Source: Elusimicrobia bacterium RIFOXYA2_FULL_39_19 (GTDB lineage Bacteria > Elusimicrobiota > Endomicrobiia > CG1-02-37-114 > XYA2-FULL-39-19). Taken from it: DNA of 64,000 nt. Below, piece by piece: positions 1-8,088 of this stretch (positions within the stretch are counted from its first letter, which is position 1; each line of letters opens with the position of its first letter). The position numbers and the translations under genes are program-made. A model generated the notes under the pieces. The model saw only the letters and a list, made by a program, of their open reading frames with translations, did no database searches and was not told the DNA's origin. The stretch spans positions 1 through 64,000 of the forward strand of contig MGVC01000016.1 of NCBI GenBank assembly GCA_001800285.1, read 5' to 3'.

Positions 1-220
1 ACAAATGCGTTTAAATGTGGTAAAAAAGAACAACTTCGGATAGGGTCAAAATTCAATGCAAATATAGGGTCAAATATGCATGCTAATTTACACCGAGATA
101 CTGGCACAAAAAATAACGGGTCCGAAATTGCTGAAACCAGTTAAAACTAGCTTCAAAAATTTAGAACCCGCTATTTGTGGACGGACAGACACCCTTAAAA
201 AGGGTGAATTTGAAACTAAA
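1..220. other. Intergenic sequence, no gene seen
   Basis: No convincing reading frame. Two direct copies of the short string ATAGGGTCAAA lie near positions 42 and 65. A small palindrome (CACCCTT / AAGGGTG) lies at about 190-206, just downstream of the minus-strand tRNA. It could help end the tRNA transcript, but no T-run follows it. Nothing else is recognised. Confidence 0.5.
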
Positions 221-292
221 CTCCCCGGGTTGGACTCGAACCAACAGCCTAGCGGTTAACAGCCGCTCACTCCACCATTGAGCTACCGGGGA
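221..292 (-). tRNA. tRNA-Asn (GTT)
   Basis: Read on the minus strand, the 72-nt sequence folds as a cloverleaf. The acceptor stem TCCCCGG pairs with CCGGGGA, the anticodon stem AGCGG/CCGCT encloses the loop CTGTTAA with anticodon GTT, and the T arm carries GGTTCGAGTCC. The 3' CCA is not encoded. A partial copy of its 5' end lies at 409-446. The assignment rests on stem pairing and the anticodon read directly from sequence. Confidence 0.95.
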
Positions 293-408
293 ATCATAAA
301 ATCTATAAGAACATATTGTTGCTCAATGTTGGAGCTTGCTCCTCCTGCCGCCTCACCATCTCGGCGGCGTCGCTTTTCTTGTTCGTATTTATTCATCCGA
401 ACAGCGAC

Positions 409-446
409 CCATTGAGCTACCGGGGAATCATAAAATCTATAAGAAC
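409..446 (-). repeat. Duplicated 5' end of tRNA-Asn plus its upstream flank
   Basis: Positions 409-446 repeat positions 275-312 exactly (38 bp). The copy covers the first 18 nt of the tRNA-Asn gene (acceptor 5' strand and start of the D arm) and about 20 bp upstream of it. The two copies are separated by 96 bp of unrelated sequence. The copy cannot make a tRNA. It is either a tandem duplication scar or a direct repeat left by an insertion at the tRNA. The neighbouring frame at 336-659 runs across this repeat, has no ribosome-binding site and is not believable as a gene. Confidence 0.8.
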
Positions 447-619
447 TGCGGAAATCATTATATCAAATTAATTGCGATTTTTTCAACAAAAATACCTTGT
501 TCTTTTTATATAATCAATAACTCAGTTACTACCAATATTACACCTATTCCTGCCCAACGCCTTGAAATCTTGGCCTTATCAACCGAGTTTTCAGTGATGT
601 ACCGATTGTTTGAATTACC

Positions 620-646
620 ATATGCAATAGTACTTGCATATAGTAA
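620..646. repeat. 27-bp palindromic element, copy A (upstream of the Fic gene)
   Basis: The sequence matches, in reverse-complement orientation, a 27-bp element at 8089-8115 with no mismatch. The core is TATGCAA and TTGCATA half-sites around a 6-bp centre. Outer arms TACCAT (617-622) and ATGGTA (645-650) extend the symmetry imperfectly. It lies about 85 bp before the Fic start codon. A promoter-like TTGCAT ... TATAGT pair (634-660) follows but leads to no gene, so this copy may be the leftover control region of a lost gene. Confidence 0.75.
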
Positions 647-694
647 TGGTACAATATAGTCTAGTAATTCGGCATTAGCAGAAAAAGTTTGCCA

Positions 695-730
695 TTGACA
701 ATCGTCTAAAATACGTCTATAATATGTCTA
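695..730 (+). promoter_or_regulatory. Consensus sigma-70 promoter of the Fic gene with three GTCTA direct repeats
   Basis: TTGACA at 695-700 and TATAAT at 718-723 are perfect consensus hexamers 17 bp apart. The ATG follows 7 bp after the -10 box, so transcription should start at or next to the start codon and the mRNA would be leaderless. GTCTA occurs at 704-708, 715-719 and 726-730 with an exact 11-bp period, placing three sites on one helix face across the promoter. This is a plausible operator. Confidence 0.8.
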
Positions 731-1789
731 ATGAAAAACAGACCCGTTTCATTCAACCCGGCATATACCATAACACCAAAACTACTCAATCTAATCAAGA
801 AGATATCTGCTGAAATAGCGCTTCTTAATACACGCCGGTTTACGGAAGTTGTCATGGTGGAATTTGAGAGGCACGCAAGGGAAATATCCGCTTTTTCATC
901 CACAAGCATAGAGGGTAACCCTCTTCCGCTAACCGCCGTAAAACAGATCCTAAAAAATCTGCCGCAAAACATAACTGACAGCCAAAAAGAAGTTGTTAAT
1001 TACAATGACGCGCTCGTAATGCTTAATGAACAATTAGAAAAGCAAAAAGCATTATCTATGAACTTGCCGTTAATACTGCGTATTCATGAAATTGTTGTTA
1101 AGGGATTGCTGTCAAAAGATAAGCGCGGGGCATTACGCAATGAACCCGTATTTGTCAATGACCCGCATCTGCGTAAAACAATATATTGGCCGCCGGATCA
1201 TGGAGATGTACCAGTACTAATGAACGAACTTATCAATTTTGTGAAACAAAACGTCTCACGGCTTGATTCAATAGTGCTTGCAGGTATTTTTCACAAGCAG
1301 TTTGTTGTAATTCATCCGTTTATTGACGGCAACGGAAGGACGGTACGCCTTGCCACAAAGGTGCTTTTGGCCGGCATGGGGCTCAATACTTTTAACCTTT
1401 TTAGTTTTGAGAATTATTACAACAGGAATGTTACCCGGTATTTCCAAAACGTTGGTGTAACAGGCAATTATTATAATATTGCAAATAAATTGGATTTCAC
1501 CGCATGGCTGGAATACTTTGCAGAAGGAATTTTAGATGAACTAAACCGGGTTTCAAAGGAACTGGACACGGCAGTGATTGACCCATCCAGTGAATTGAAA
1601 GAATATCATAAAGCAATGCTGGCGCACATAGAAAAAAAGGGATTCATAACTGACCGGGAATATGCCCGGATAACTGCCCGCGCCAGACCAACCCGTGCGC
1701 TTGATTTTAATAAAATGAGAACCCTGGGACACATAGAACGATTCGGCAAAGGCAAGGCAACCTATTACAAGCTAAAAAAGAATGAGTGA
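731..1789 (+). CDS. Fic family protein (probable AMP-transferase) with C-terminal winged-helix-like region
   Basis: This 352-aa protein carries the full Fic motif HPFIDGNGRTVR (catalytic His195), which in this family transfers AMP from ATP to a hydroxyl of a target protein. An inhibitory-helix motif STSIEGN at residues 57-63 marks the class in which an N-terminal helix blocks ATP binding. The last 60 residues look like a winged helix, as in Fic proteins that bind DNA, which fits autoregulation at the GTCTA repeats. No ribosome-binding site is present. The -10 box lies 7 bp before ATG, so the transcript is probably leaderless. No antitoxin gene is adjacent. The target is unknown. Confidence 0.9.
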   Translation: MKNRPVSFNPAYTITPKLLNLIKKISAEIALLNTRRFTEVVMVEFERHAREISAFSSTSIEGNPLPLTAVKQILKNLPQNITDSQKEVVNYNDALVMLNEQLEKQKALSMNLPLILRIHEIVVKGLLSKDKRGALRNEPVFVNDPHLRKTIYWPPDHGDVPVLMNELINFVKQNVSRLDSIVLAGIFHKQFVVIHPFIDGNGRTVRLATKVLLAGMGLNTFNLFSFENYYNRNVTRYFQNVGVTGNYYNIANKLDFTAWLEYFAEGILDELNRVSKELDTAVIDPSSELKEYHKAMLAHIEKKGFITDREYARITARARPTRALDFNKMRTLGHIERFGKGKATYYKLKKNE

Positions 1790-1812
1790 AAAACTGATTC
1801 TAATTTAGCTAA

Positions 1813-1879
1813 AAAAGCCCTGTAATTTCCAAAAATCAGCAATAAAATATATTCTAAGCACATTTAGCCCGGAGAGTTT
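1813..1879. repeat. 67-bp dispersed intergenic repeat, copy 1 (after Fic)
   Basis: Aligns without gaps to 9312-9378 with 14 mismatches by my count (about 79 percent identity). It starts AAAAGCCCTGTAATT and ends in a CATYYAGYCCGG-like block. Shorter matches to the end block occur near 3440-3470 and 8022-8036. Each of the four lies downstream of a gene and just before a terminator-like hairpin. Confidence 0.7.
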
Positions 1880-1888
1880 GACCATACT

Positions 1889-2023
1889 CGTATCAAAACA
1901 TATAGGTTTTTGATGTTCAAGATAACCCGATGTCAGGTAACTGGCGGAGGGTTATTTTTATTTCCCGCCAAAGGCATACTATACCAAGGTACAATTGTTT
2001 GTATTTGGGACTACTTGTATACT
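1889..2023 (+). promoter_or_regulatory. Terminator-like hairpin followed by promoter of the entericidin-like gene; part of a duplicated segment
   Basis: A stem AACCC (1924-1928) / GGGTT (1949-1953) followed by a T-rich run resembles an intrinsic terminator. Downstream, TTGTTT (1995-2000) and TATACT (2018-2023), 17 bp apart, form a good promoter for the small lipoprotein gene at 2069. The segment has a diverged copy at 3481-3640 that shares CGTATCAAAACATAT, TGTCAGGTAACTGG and the hairpin. Confidence 0.6.
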
Positions 2024-2068
2024 GCATGTAGGCAGATAAAGGTTACAAAAACCTAAAGGAGGTACGAT

Positions 2069-2209
2069 ATGAAAAGGAACTATATTTTGATCCTTATCGT
2101 TTTATTTGCAACGATAGCGGTCACGGGCTGCAACACAATGAAAGGCGCGGGAAAGGATGTAGAGGACGCAGGTCAAAATATCCAGAAGAGCGCGGATCAG
2201 AATAAGTGA
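2069..2209 (+). CDS. Entericidin-like small lipoprotein
   Basis: A 46-aa product read directly from sequence, starting MKRNYILILI, with a hydrophobic signal segment and a lipobox ending in Cys21 (AVTGC). The mature part is short, charged and helical (KDVEDAGQNIQKSADQ), which matches the entericidin A/B family of small envelope lipoproteins linked to stress and stationary-phase lysis. A strong AAAGGAGG (2055-2062) sits 6 nt before the ATG, and a promoter lies at 1995-2023. It precedes a CsbD-like gene and an outer-membrane barrel, suggesting an envelope stress group. Family assignment is by size, lipobox and residue pattern. Confidence 0.8.
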   Translation: MKRNYILILIVLFATIAVTGCNTMKGAGKDVEDAGQNIQKSADQNK

Positions 2210-2367
2210 AGCACATCCCCCTGCGCTAACCGTCCGCCAATGATTCGTTGCGGACAGTATCAGCGGATACCCTACAACGCATTCACGCTCCTGGTTTACA
2301 CTCGGGGCATTCTGCGAAGACGGTAAGGGTATGTCAATAAAATAATAGCTACTAAAGGAGAAATACC

Positions 2368-2547
2368 ATGAAATTCAGTACGCAAAATCAGATAGAAGGC
2401 AAGTTGCACAAAATAAAGGGTGAACTCAAAGAAATGGCCGGAAAAATAATTGATAATCCCAAGTTGGAAGTTAAAGGAAAAGTCGAAAAGATAGTTGGCA
2501 AGGTCCAGGAGAAGCTTGGCCAGGTCAAGAAAGTTTTTGGAAAGTAA
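2368..2547 (+). CDS. CsbD-like (UPF0337) small stress protein
   Basis: A 59-aa, very charged, Lys-rich helical protein starting MKFSTQNQIEGK. Repeated G-K-x-x-x-I/L-K/V-G units (EGKLHKIKGELKE, KGKVEKIVGKV) are typical of the CsbD family, which is induced by general stress and has no known enzymatic role. AAAGGAG (2354-2360) lies 7 nt upstream of the ATG. It sits between the entericidin-like gene and an outer-membrane barrel, a grouping common in stress regulons. No signal peptide is visible, so it should stay in the cytoplasm. Confidence 0.8.
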   Translation: MKFSTQNQIEGKLHKIKGELKEMAGKIIDNPKLEVKGKVEKIVGKVQEKLGQVKKVFGK

Positions 2548-2623
2548 TGCTGGTTGTGTTTATTGACCAAAACAGAAAAAGATAGATCAGTGTCTTAAAA
2601 ATACAACAAAACAGGGAGTAAAA

Positions 2624-3238
2624 ATGAAAAAAATAATGGGTATGTTTTTAGCAGTAGTACTTTTTGGCGTAAGTTCAGCGATCGGCCAGGATGACAATAG
2701 CGGGTCAAACAAGTTGTTCCTCAAAGCAGGCTTTGACAATACAGGCACAAATAAGGCAGATTGGTCCGGCACTCTATTTGACTCCAACGACGACGTTGAA
2801 ACGGGTTATTCCGCTACGGTGGAATATATGCATTTTTATAACCAAATCCTGGGCGTCGGATTGGGCATAAATTATCAGGTCCTGAGAGGAATAAAAGATT
2901 CTGATGCGAAGTTTGGTTTTATGCCTGTCTATGGCACCCTTATGCTAAGCCCTTTTAGCAATTCAGTGCCTTTATCTCCTTACGTTAAATTTGACGCAGG
3001 CTACAATGTGGCTTATAACGGCAACAGCAGTTACACTTCATCTATCCTTGGAGATGTTACGTTAGCCGGAGGCCTTTACTGGGGAGCAGGATTCGGAGTA
3101 CAGCTTGGAAATGCTATTTTTGCTGATCTGATGATGACAACTAACCAGGGAAAATACAAGCTCTCAAACTTTCTTGGAAGCGCTGAAGCTGATATAACTT
3201 ATCAAAAGTTCAGCCTGAATGTAGGAATCGGCCTTTAA
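2624..3238 (+). CDS. Small outer-membrane beta-barrel protein
   Basis: A 204-aa protein with an N-terminal signal peptide (MKKIMGMFLAVVLFGVSSAIG, cleavage likely near residue 21). The rest alternates hydrophobic and polar residues in strand-sized segments, with aromatic girdles and Gly-rich turns, and ends in a strand (FSLNVGIGL). This fits an 8-stranded OmpA/OmpW-like barrel. GGGAG precedes the ATG. It follows the entericidin-like and CsbD-like genes on the same strand and may share their envelope-stress role. No ligand or partner can be named. Confidence 0.7.
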   Translation: MKKIMGMFLAVVLFGVSSAIGQDDNSGSNKLFLKAGFDNTGTNKADWSGTLFDSNDDVETGYSATVEYMHFYNQILGVGLGINYQVLRGIKDSDAKFGFMPVYGTLMLSPFSNSVPLSPYVKFDAGYNVAYNGNSSYTSSILGDVTLAGGLYWGAGFGVQLGNAIFADLMMTTNQGKYKLSNFLGSAEADITYQKFSLNVGIGL

Positions 3239-3517
3239 TCCTTTTGCTCGTTTGTTTTCCTACGGAGACGCTCAGGGCAAGAATATCAATACAAACACTA
3301 AAACAAGAAAAACCATATTAATTTCCATTTTTTCCCTGCTTTTGCTTCTTATTGCCTTTAGAATTTAGTTACCCGTGCTGCTTCTGCATTTTGTTAATAA
3401 CGAGTTAAACAAGATCCCGGGTTATGAAAGCCGGATTGACAGGATCTAAGGGCATCCAGTTCGCGCAGAGACATCATCCCCGTATCAAAACATATATAGT
3501 TTCAATAGTTTAGAGTT

Positions 3518-3553
3518 AACCCTTTGTCAGGTAACTGGTGGAGGGTTTTTTTT
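3518..3553 (+). terminator. Intrinsic terminator (copy in duplicated segment)
   Basis: Stem AACCCT (3518-3523) pairs with AGGGTT (3542-3547) around an 18-nt loop containing TGTCAGGTAACTGG, followed by a run of eight T. It probably ends the transcript of the outer-membrane barrel gene. The loop string is identical in the copy at 1931-1944, which is unusual for a plain terminator. Confidence 0.65.
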
Positions 3554-3804
3554 ATTTACAGCCAAACACCGCCAAAAGTATGTTATACCAAAGTACAATG
3601 TGTTCCTTCCCGAATACCCCTTATAATACAAGTATATGCCTCAGTTTTCCGGGAAACACATGCAAAAATGCTAATAGGAATGGTTTTGTAATTTTTGATC
3701 TGAAATTTTCCAGATTGATGCGGTGCTCAACCCGTTCGACAAGCTCAGGGCTGACTTCGCTTGAACACTAAGAAACATTATTCTTTGAGTGAGTAAAACG
3801 AATA

Positions 3805-3896
3805 GAGATTACGGGCAGTATCTCGATGTCCTATGATAAATGAGCGAATCGAGATTACGAGCAGTATCTCGATGTCCTATGATAAATGAGCGAATC
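3805..3896. repeat. Two 46-bp tandem repeats
   Basis: Units 3805-3850 and 3851-3896 differ only by a G/A change near the start. Each begins GAGATTACG and ends GAGCGAATC. A third unit starts at 3897 and breaks off after GAGA. The unit contains the inverted pair GAGAT / ATCTC, so each could form a small hairpin. No coding meaning is seen. Confidence 0.8.
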
Positions 3897-4022
3897 GAGA
3901 AGATTGTTTCACGTAACTATAAAATGAAATCTAAAACAAAAGAAATCGTCACAAACTAAACGCTAAATTGGACATTAGTGAAGCAGAAACAATATTAAAT
4001 AAACAAGGCAGGAGATACCAGT

Positions 4023-6881
4023 ATGAAAGCTATGCCATTGGAAAGACGTACACAAAAAGCAATAAACATTTCTGAAACCAGGTACCGAAGACTATTTGAG
4101 GCTGCAAGGGATGGAATATTAATTCTTGACGCAGTTACGGGAAACATACTGGATGTTAATCCTTACCTGATTGAAATGCTCGGGTATTCCAAGGATGAGT
4201 TTTTAGGCAAAAAACTCTGGGAAATAGGTGTTTTCAAGGATGTTTTGGAAAGCAAGATATCGTTTAAAGAATTACAGGAAAAGGAATATATCCGCTATGA
4301 TGACCTCCCTCTGGAAGCAAAAAGCGGAAAATCTCTGGAATTTGAATTTGTAAGCAATGCCTATCAGGAAGGTGATAGAAAGGTAATTCAATGTAATATA
4401 CGGGATAATTCAGAACGTAAGCTGATTCATGTTAAGGAACTATTAACACATGATGTGCTTGTACTATTGAATAAATCTGATGCCAATGCTGAGATTATTA
4501 AAGATATTGTGAATGTAATTAAACAAAGCACGGGTTTTGAAGCGGTAGGTATCCGTTTGCAAGACGGATGCGATTTTCCGTACTATGAGACAAACGGATT
4601 CCCTGACAGTTTTGTGGAGAAAGAGCGTTATCTTTGCAAGCGGGATAACGAGGGTAATCTTGTAAAAGGTGAAAACGGAAACCCCGTGCTGGAATGCATG
4701 TGTGGAAATGTCATAAGCGGCAGAACAAATCCGGAACTGCCATTTTTTACAAAAGGGGGCAGTTTCTGGAGCAACTGCACAACAGATCTTTTAGCCTCTA
4801 CTACGGAAGAGGAGAGGCAATTGCACACGCGCAATCATTGTAATGGTCAAGGTTATGAATCCGTGGCATTGATTCCCCTGCGGTCAGATGATAAGGTAAT
4901 AGGGTTGCTTCAGTTTAACGACCATCGGAAAAACCGATTCAACACTAAGATGATAGAATTTCTTGAGGTGATAGGAACCAGCATAGGAATTGCCCTTGCG
5001 CGCAGAAAAATAGAAGACGCACTCCTGATTTCTAAAAATTATTTGGACAAAGTAATAAATACCACCGGTGACCCAATCTTTGTAAAAGACGATAAATTCC
5101 GGTTCACTCTTGTCAACGATGCCTTGTGTAATATGCTTGGCATTGCACGGGAAAATATAATCGGTAAAACACTTGGCGAATCACTGCCGGAAGACCAAAT
5201 GGACCATTTTCTGAAAATAGACAAAATGGTTCTGGATTCCGGGCAGGAAAATATATGTGAAGAACCTCTAACCCGACCCGATGGAATAATCCTTACCATA
5301 GTCACAAGGAAAACACGGTTTGTAAACGAACAAGGAAACAGATTTCTGGTTGGCCTGATACACGATATTACCGAACGCAAAAAGTCGGAAACAGAAATAA
5401 TGTCCTGGGCAAGCATTGCATCGGAAAGCCCCAACATAATAATACGTATCAACCGGGATGGAAGGATAATGTATGCTAATGAATCGGCATATCTGTTGCT
5501 GCCGGATTGGAACATTAAAGCAGCAGCAGCAGCAGCAGATTCTCTTCCATCCGAAGTCAGGAATGCAGCCTCCGAAGCCATGAAAACAAGACTGGCTAAA
5601 CAGCATGAATTCCATCATCGTGACCGAATATTCCTGTTTGATACCGCGCCTGTGGCGGATACTGATTATGTAAATCTGTATGGACATGACATTACAGACC
5701 AAAATAAACTGGAAAAGGAAAAAAAGGAAATACAGGGCCAGCTTTTGCAGTCGCAGAAAATGGAATCCATAGGCACGCTTGCGGGGGGAATTGCCCATGA
5801 TTTTAATAACTTATTGACTATAATCAAAGGATATTCCAACATATCAATGAAAAGCCTGGATAAAGGGAATGATTTATATAATAATTTTAGCGAGATTAAC
5901 ATTGCTGTTGACAGAGCGGCAGAACTTACAAAACAGATGCTTCTTTTCAGCAGGAAACAACCCATGAATACTATAAACCTGAGTTTAAACAGGATTATGG
6001 AAAACATGTCAAAAATGCTGAAGCGGCTCATTGGTGAAGATATTAAAATAAAAACAACTTTGCAGACTGATCTATGGAATACTAACGCGGATGAATCAAA
6101 AATTGAACAGATTATTATGAATCTTGCGGTAAATGCCCGTGACGCAATGCCTAAAGGAGGAATCCTTACCATAAAAACGGAGAATGTTACATTAAATGAA
6201 GAGGATTCCATGAAAATTATAGACGCACATCCAGGCAAATATGTTAAATTATCTATCCAGGATAACGGAACAGGAATGAACAAAGAAGTTGTTGGGCGTA
6301 TATTTGAACCATTTTTTACTACAAAGGGCGTGGGGAAAGGCACGGGGCTCGGCATGCCTGTAGTTTATGGTATTGTAAAACAGCATAATGGATGGGTAAA
6401 TGTTTACAGCGAACCAGGTGAGGGAACCATTTTTAAAATATACCTGCCTGCTTCCTTTGAAAAGACCGAAATTAAAGATAAAGATAAAGATAAAAAAACA
6501 TTAGCAGGACATGGAGAAAGGATATTAATTGTTGAAGACGAGGAAGGAATAAGAAAATATGCAGACAGGGTTCTTTCAATGAACGATTATGTAGTATTTA
6601 CCGCCGAAAATGTGAAAGAAGCGCTTGAACTGTATGAAAAGGAAAAGGGAAATTTCGGCCTGGTTTTAACCGATGTTATACTACCTGACAGAACAGGCAT
6701 TGAATTGGTCACGCAGCTTTTGTCAGGCAACCCCGAACTGAAAGTTATTTTTACCAGCGGTTATCTTGACGATAAATCCCAATGGGGGATGATTAAGGAA
6801 AAAGGGCACAAATTCCTCCAAAAACCTTTTGAGTTAAATGAATTACTCGCTGCTGTTAAAGAAGTATTGGAAAAGAAATAA
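4023..6881 (+). CDS. Hybrid sensor histidine kinase (PAS-GAF-PAS-PAS-HisKA-HATPase-REC)
   Basis: A 952-aa soluble kinase. PAS about 17-130; GAF-like domain about 140-330 with a Cys-rich insert (ECMCGN, SNCTTD, RNHCNG); PAS about 340-455; degenerate PAS about 460-565 containing six Ala encoded by (GCA)6. The phosphoacceptor motif AHDFNNLLT has His592. N, G1, F and G2 boxes of the ATPase are intact (NLAVNARDAMP, DNGTGM, FEPFFTTK, GKGTGLGM). A C-terminal receiver has phosphoacceptor Asp884 (LTDVILPD). No membrane segment is seen, so it should sense an intracellular or diffusible signal. It ends 1 nt before the HD-GYP regulator, its likely partner. The spacing of ATG to GGAG is good. Confidence 0.93.
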   Translation: MKAMPLERRTQKAINISETRYRRLFEAARDGILILDAVTGNILDVNPYLIEMLGYSKDEFLGKKLWEIGVFKDVLESKISFKELQEKEYIRYDDLPLEAKSGKSLEFEFVSNAYQEGDRKVIQCNIRDNSERKLIHVKELLTHDVLVLLNKSDANAEIIKDIVNVIKQSTGFEAVGIRLQDGCDFPYYETNGFPDSFVEKERYLCKRDNEGNLVKGENGNPVLECMCGNVISGRTNPELPFFTKGGSFWSNCTTDLLASTTEEERQLHTRNHCNGQGYESVALIPLRSDDKVIGLLQFNDHRKNRFNTKMIEFLEVIGTSIGIALARRKIEDALLISKNYLDKVINTTGDPIFVKDDKFRFTLVNDALCNMLGIARENIIGKTLGESLPEDQMDHFLKIDKMVLDSGQENICEEPLTRPDGIILTIVTRKTRFVNEQGNRFLVGLIHDITERKKSETEIMSWASIASESPNIIIRINRDGRIMYANESAYLLLPDWNIKAAAAAADSLPSEVRNAASEAMKTRLAKQHEFHHRDRIFLFDTAPVADTDYVNLYGHDITDQNKLEKEKKEIQGQLLQSQKMESIGTLAGGIAHDFNNLLTIIKGYSNISMKSLDKGNDLYNNFSEINIAVDRAAELTKQMLLFSRKQPMNTINLSLNRIMENMSKMLKRLIGEDIKIKTTLQTDLWNTNADESKIEQIIMNLAVNARDAMPKGGILTIKTENVTLNEEDSMKIIDAHPGKYVKLSIQDNGTGMNKEVVGRIFEPFFTTKGVGKGTGLGMPVVYGIVKQHNGWVNVYSEPGEGTIFKIYLPASFEKTEIKDKDKDKKTLAGHGERILIVEDEEGIRKYADRVLSMNDYVVFTAENVKEALELYEKEKGNFGLVLTDVILPDRTGIELVTQLLSGNPELKVIFTSGYLDDKSQWGMIKEKGHKFLQKPFELNELLAAVKEVLEKK

Positions 6882-6882
6882 C

Positions 6883-7845
6883 ATGACCAAATATAAAATA
6901 CTTGTTGTGGATGATGACGAATATGTCAGGAATATGATAGTGAGATACCTTCAGATGAAGGGCTACGAAGTGACGTCTGCTGTAAACGGGAAAGAAGCTG
7001 TACTCAAAGAAGAAAAAATATACCCGGATTTGGTTATTTTGGATGTGGAAATGCCGGAGATGAACGGTTTTGAAGCATGTAAAATTATCAGAGAGAAGCG
7101 CTATGGACTTAATTATGTTCCGATTATATTTTTAAGCGGGTCGCTAACAGAAGGCAGTGTCATAACAGGGTTGGAATTAGGCGCTGATGATTTTGTTAAA
7201 AAACCTTTTGAACCCCTGGAACTTCTGACAAGAATAAAGAACCTGTTAAAAATGAAGGATTTTATTGCGCAGGTTGACCTGCTGGAAAGCATGGTTTTTA
7301 CGTTGGTCACATCAATAGAAGCAAGGGATTTTTATACAGCCAGCCATTCCCGCCGTGTCTCTCTGCTTTCCGGCGAAATAGGCAGGGAACTTGGGTTGCA
7401 GGAAGAAGAAATAGAGATTCTTAAGAAAAGCGCATTACTGCACGACATTGGTAAAATTGGCATACCTGACCGGATATTGAACAAAAAAGGAAAGTTGATG
7501 GAAGAGGAGTTTAACCTGATAAAGGAACATCCGGGTAAAGGCACTGAAATATGCAAAAGTCTTAAGTTAGACCCGGAAGTCATGGGTATAATCAGGCACC
7601 ACCATGAAAAGATTGACGGCAGCGGATATCCCGACGGCTTAAAAGGGGATGAAATCAGCAAACTCATAAGAATTGTCACGATAGCGGATATTTTTGATGC
7701 AGTGACTACCAACCGGCCTTACCATCCGGCAAAAAGTTCCTGCGAAGCAATGTCAATACTGACGCAGGAAGCAAATGAAGGAAAACTTGACGCGCTAATT
7801 GTAAAGAAATTTAATGAATATTTTAAGGTAGCTATGCCTTCCTGA
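6883..7845 (+). CDS. Response regulator with HD-GYP domain (probable c-di-GMP phosphodiesterase)
   Basis: A receiver domain (residues 1-120, phosphoacceptor Asp54 in LDVEMPEMNG, Lys in VKKPFEP) is joined to an HD-GYP domain with HDIGKIGIPD (His187) and a downstream HH pair (about 239) followed by GSGYPDGL. HD-GYP proteins hydrolyse cyclic di-GMP. I place the start at 6883 (MTKYKILVVDD) rather than an in-frame ATG at 6838 inside the kinase gene, because the receiver fold begins here. GGAAAAG lies upstream. It is translationally coupled to the hybrid kinase. Confidence 0.92.
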   Translation: MTKYKILVVDDDEYVRNMIVRYLQMKGYEVTSAVNGKEAVLKEEKIYPDLVILDVEMPEMNGFEACKIIREKRYGLNYVPIIFLSGSLTEGSVITGLELGADDFVKKPFEPLELLTRIKNLLKMKDFIAQVDLLESMVFTLVTSIEARDFYTASHSRRVSLLSGEIGRELGLQEEEIEILKKSALLHDIGKIGIPDRILNKKGKLMEEEFNLIKEHPGKGTEICKSLKLDPEVMGIIRHHHEKIDGSGYPDGLKGDEISKLIRIVTIADIFDAVTTNRPYHPAKSSCEAMSILTQEANEGKLDALIVKKFNEYFKVAMPS

Positions 7846-8035
7846 GCCGTAACTTTCTTATCCTAAACCCAAAAGATTGAGATTGGCGCGAAAAGCTTGT
7901 TGTTTATGGGAAAATATTAAAATTGGTATTTCAGTATTAATAATTCAGCAGCATTTTAATGTTATTTAATGTAGTTTTCAAGTATTTGAGAAAATCGATC
8001 CAGGCGATGGTGCGAAAATCATCCAGCCCGGGAAA

Positions 8036-8068
8036 TAAAAAAACCCTCTTTAAAGCAGGGTTTTTTTT
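8036..8068 (+). terminator. Intrinsic terminator after the HD-GYP gene
   Basis: AAAAACCCT pairs with AGGGTTTTT around the loop CTTTAAAGC, followed by eight T (8061-8068). It ends the kinase and response-regulator transcript. The A-run before the stem makes it potentially usable on both strands. Confidence 0.85.
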
Positions 8069-8088
8069 ATTTTGTTTTATTGTTTGAT

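Larger units (their letters stand above)
3239..4022. other. Long intergenic region with repeats, no gene seen
   Basis: This 784-bp gap has no believable gene. It contains a TAAGGGCATCCAG block near 3448 related to the dispersed repeat, the second copy of the terminator-bearing segment (3481-3640), the string TTCGACAAGCTCAGGGC near 3737 (a type of short repeat often scattered in bacterial genomes), and two exact-length 46-bp tandem repeats at 3805-3896. A TTATAAT near 3623 is the counterpart of the entericidin promoter but leads to no gene. The frame at 3538-3771 begins inside a terminator and is rejected. Confidence 0.6.

Noticed and set aside
336-659. 107-codon open frame next to the tRNA
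   Set aside because: It crosses the duplicated tRNA end, has no ribosome-binding site or recognisable protein features, and ends in promoter-like DNA.
1885-1960. Riboswitch (c-di-GMP or preQ1 type) considered for the conserved hairpin segment
   Set aside because: I could not match the conserved core of either class; only a terminator-like stem and repeat conservation are visible.
3538-3771. 77-codon open frame
   Set aside because: It starts inside the terminator hairpin of a duplicated intergenic segment and shows no protein-like composition.
5039-6355. Long minus-strand open frames inside the hybrid kinase gene
   Set aside because: They are shadows of a gene with clear domain motifs on the plus strand.
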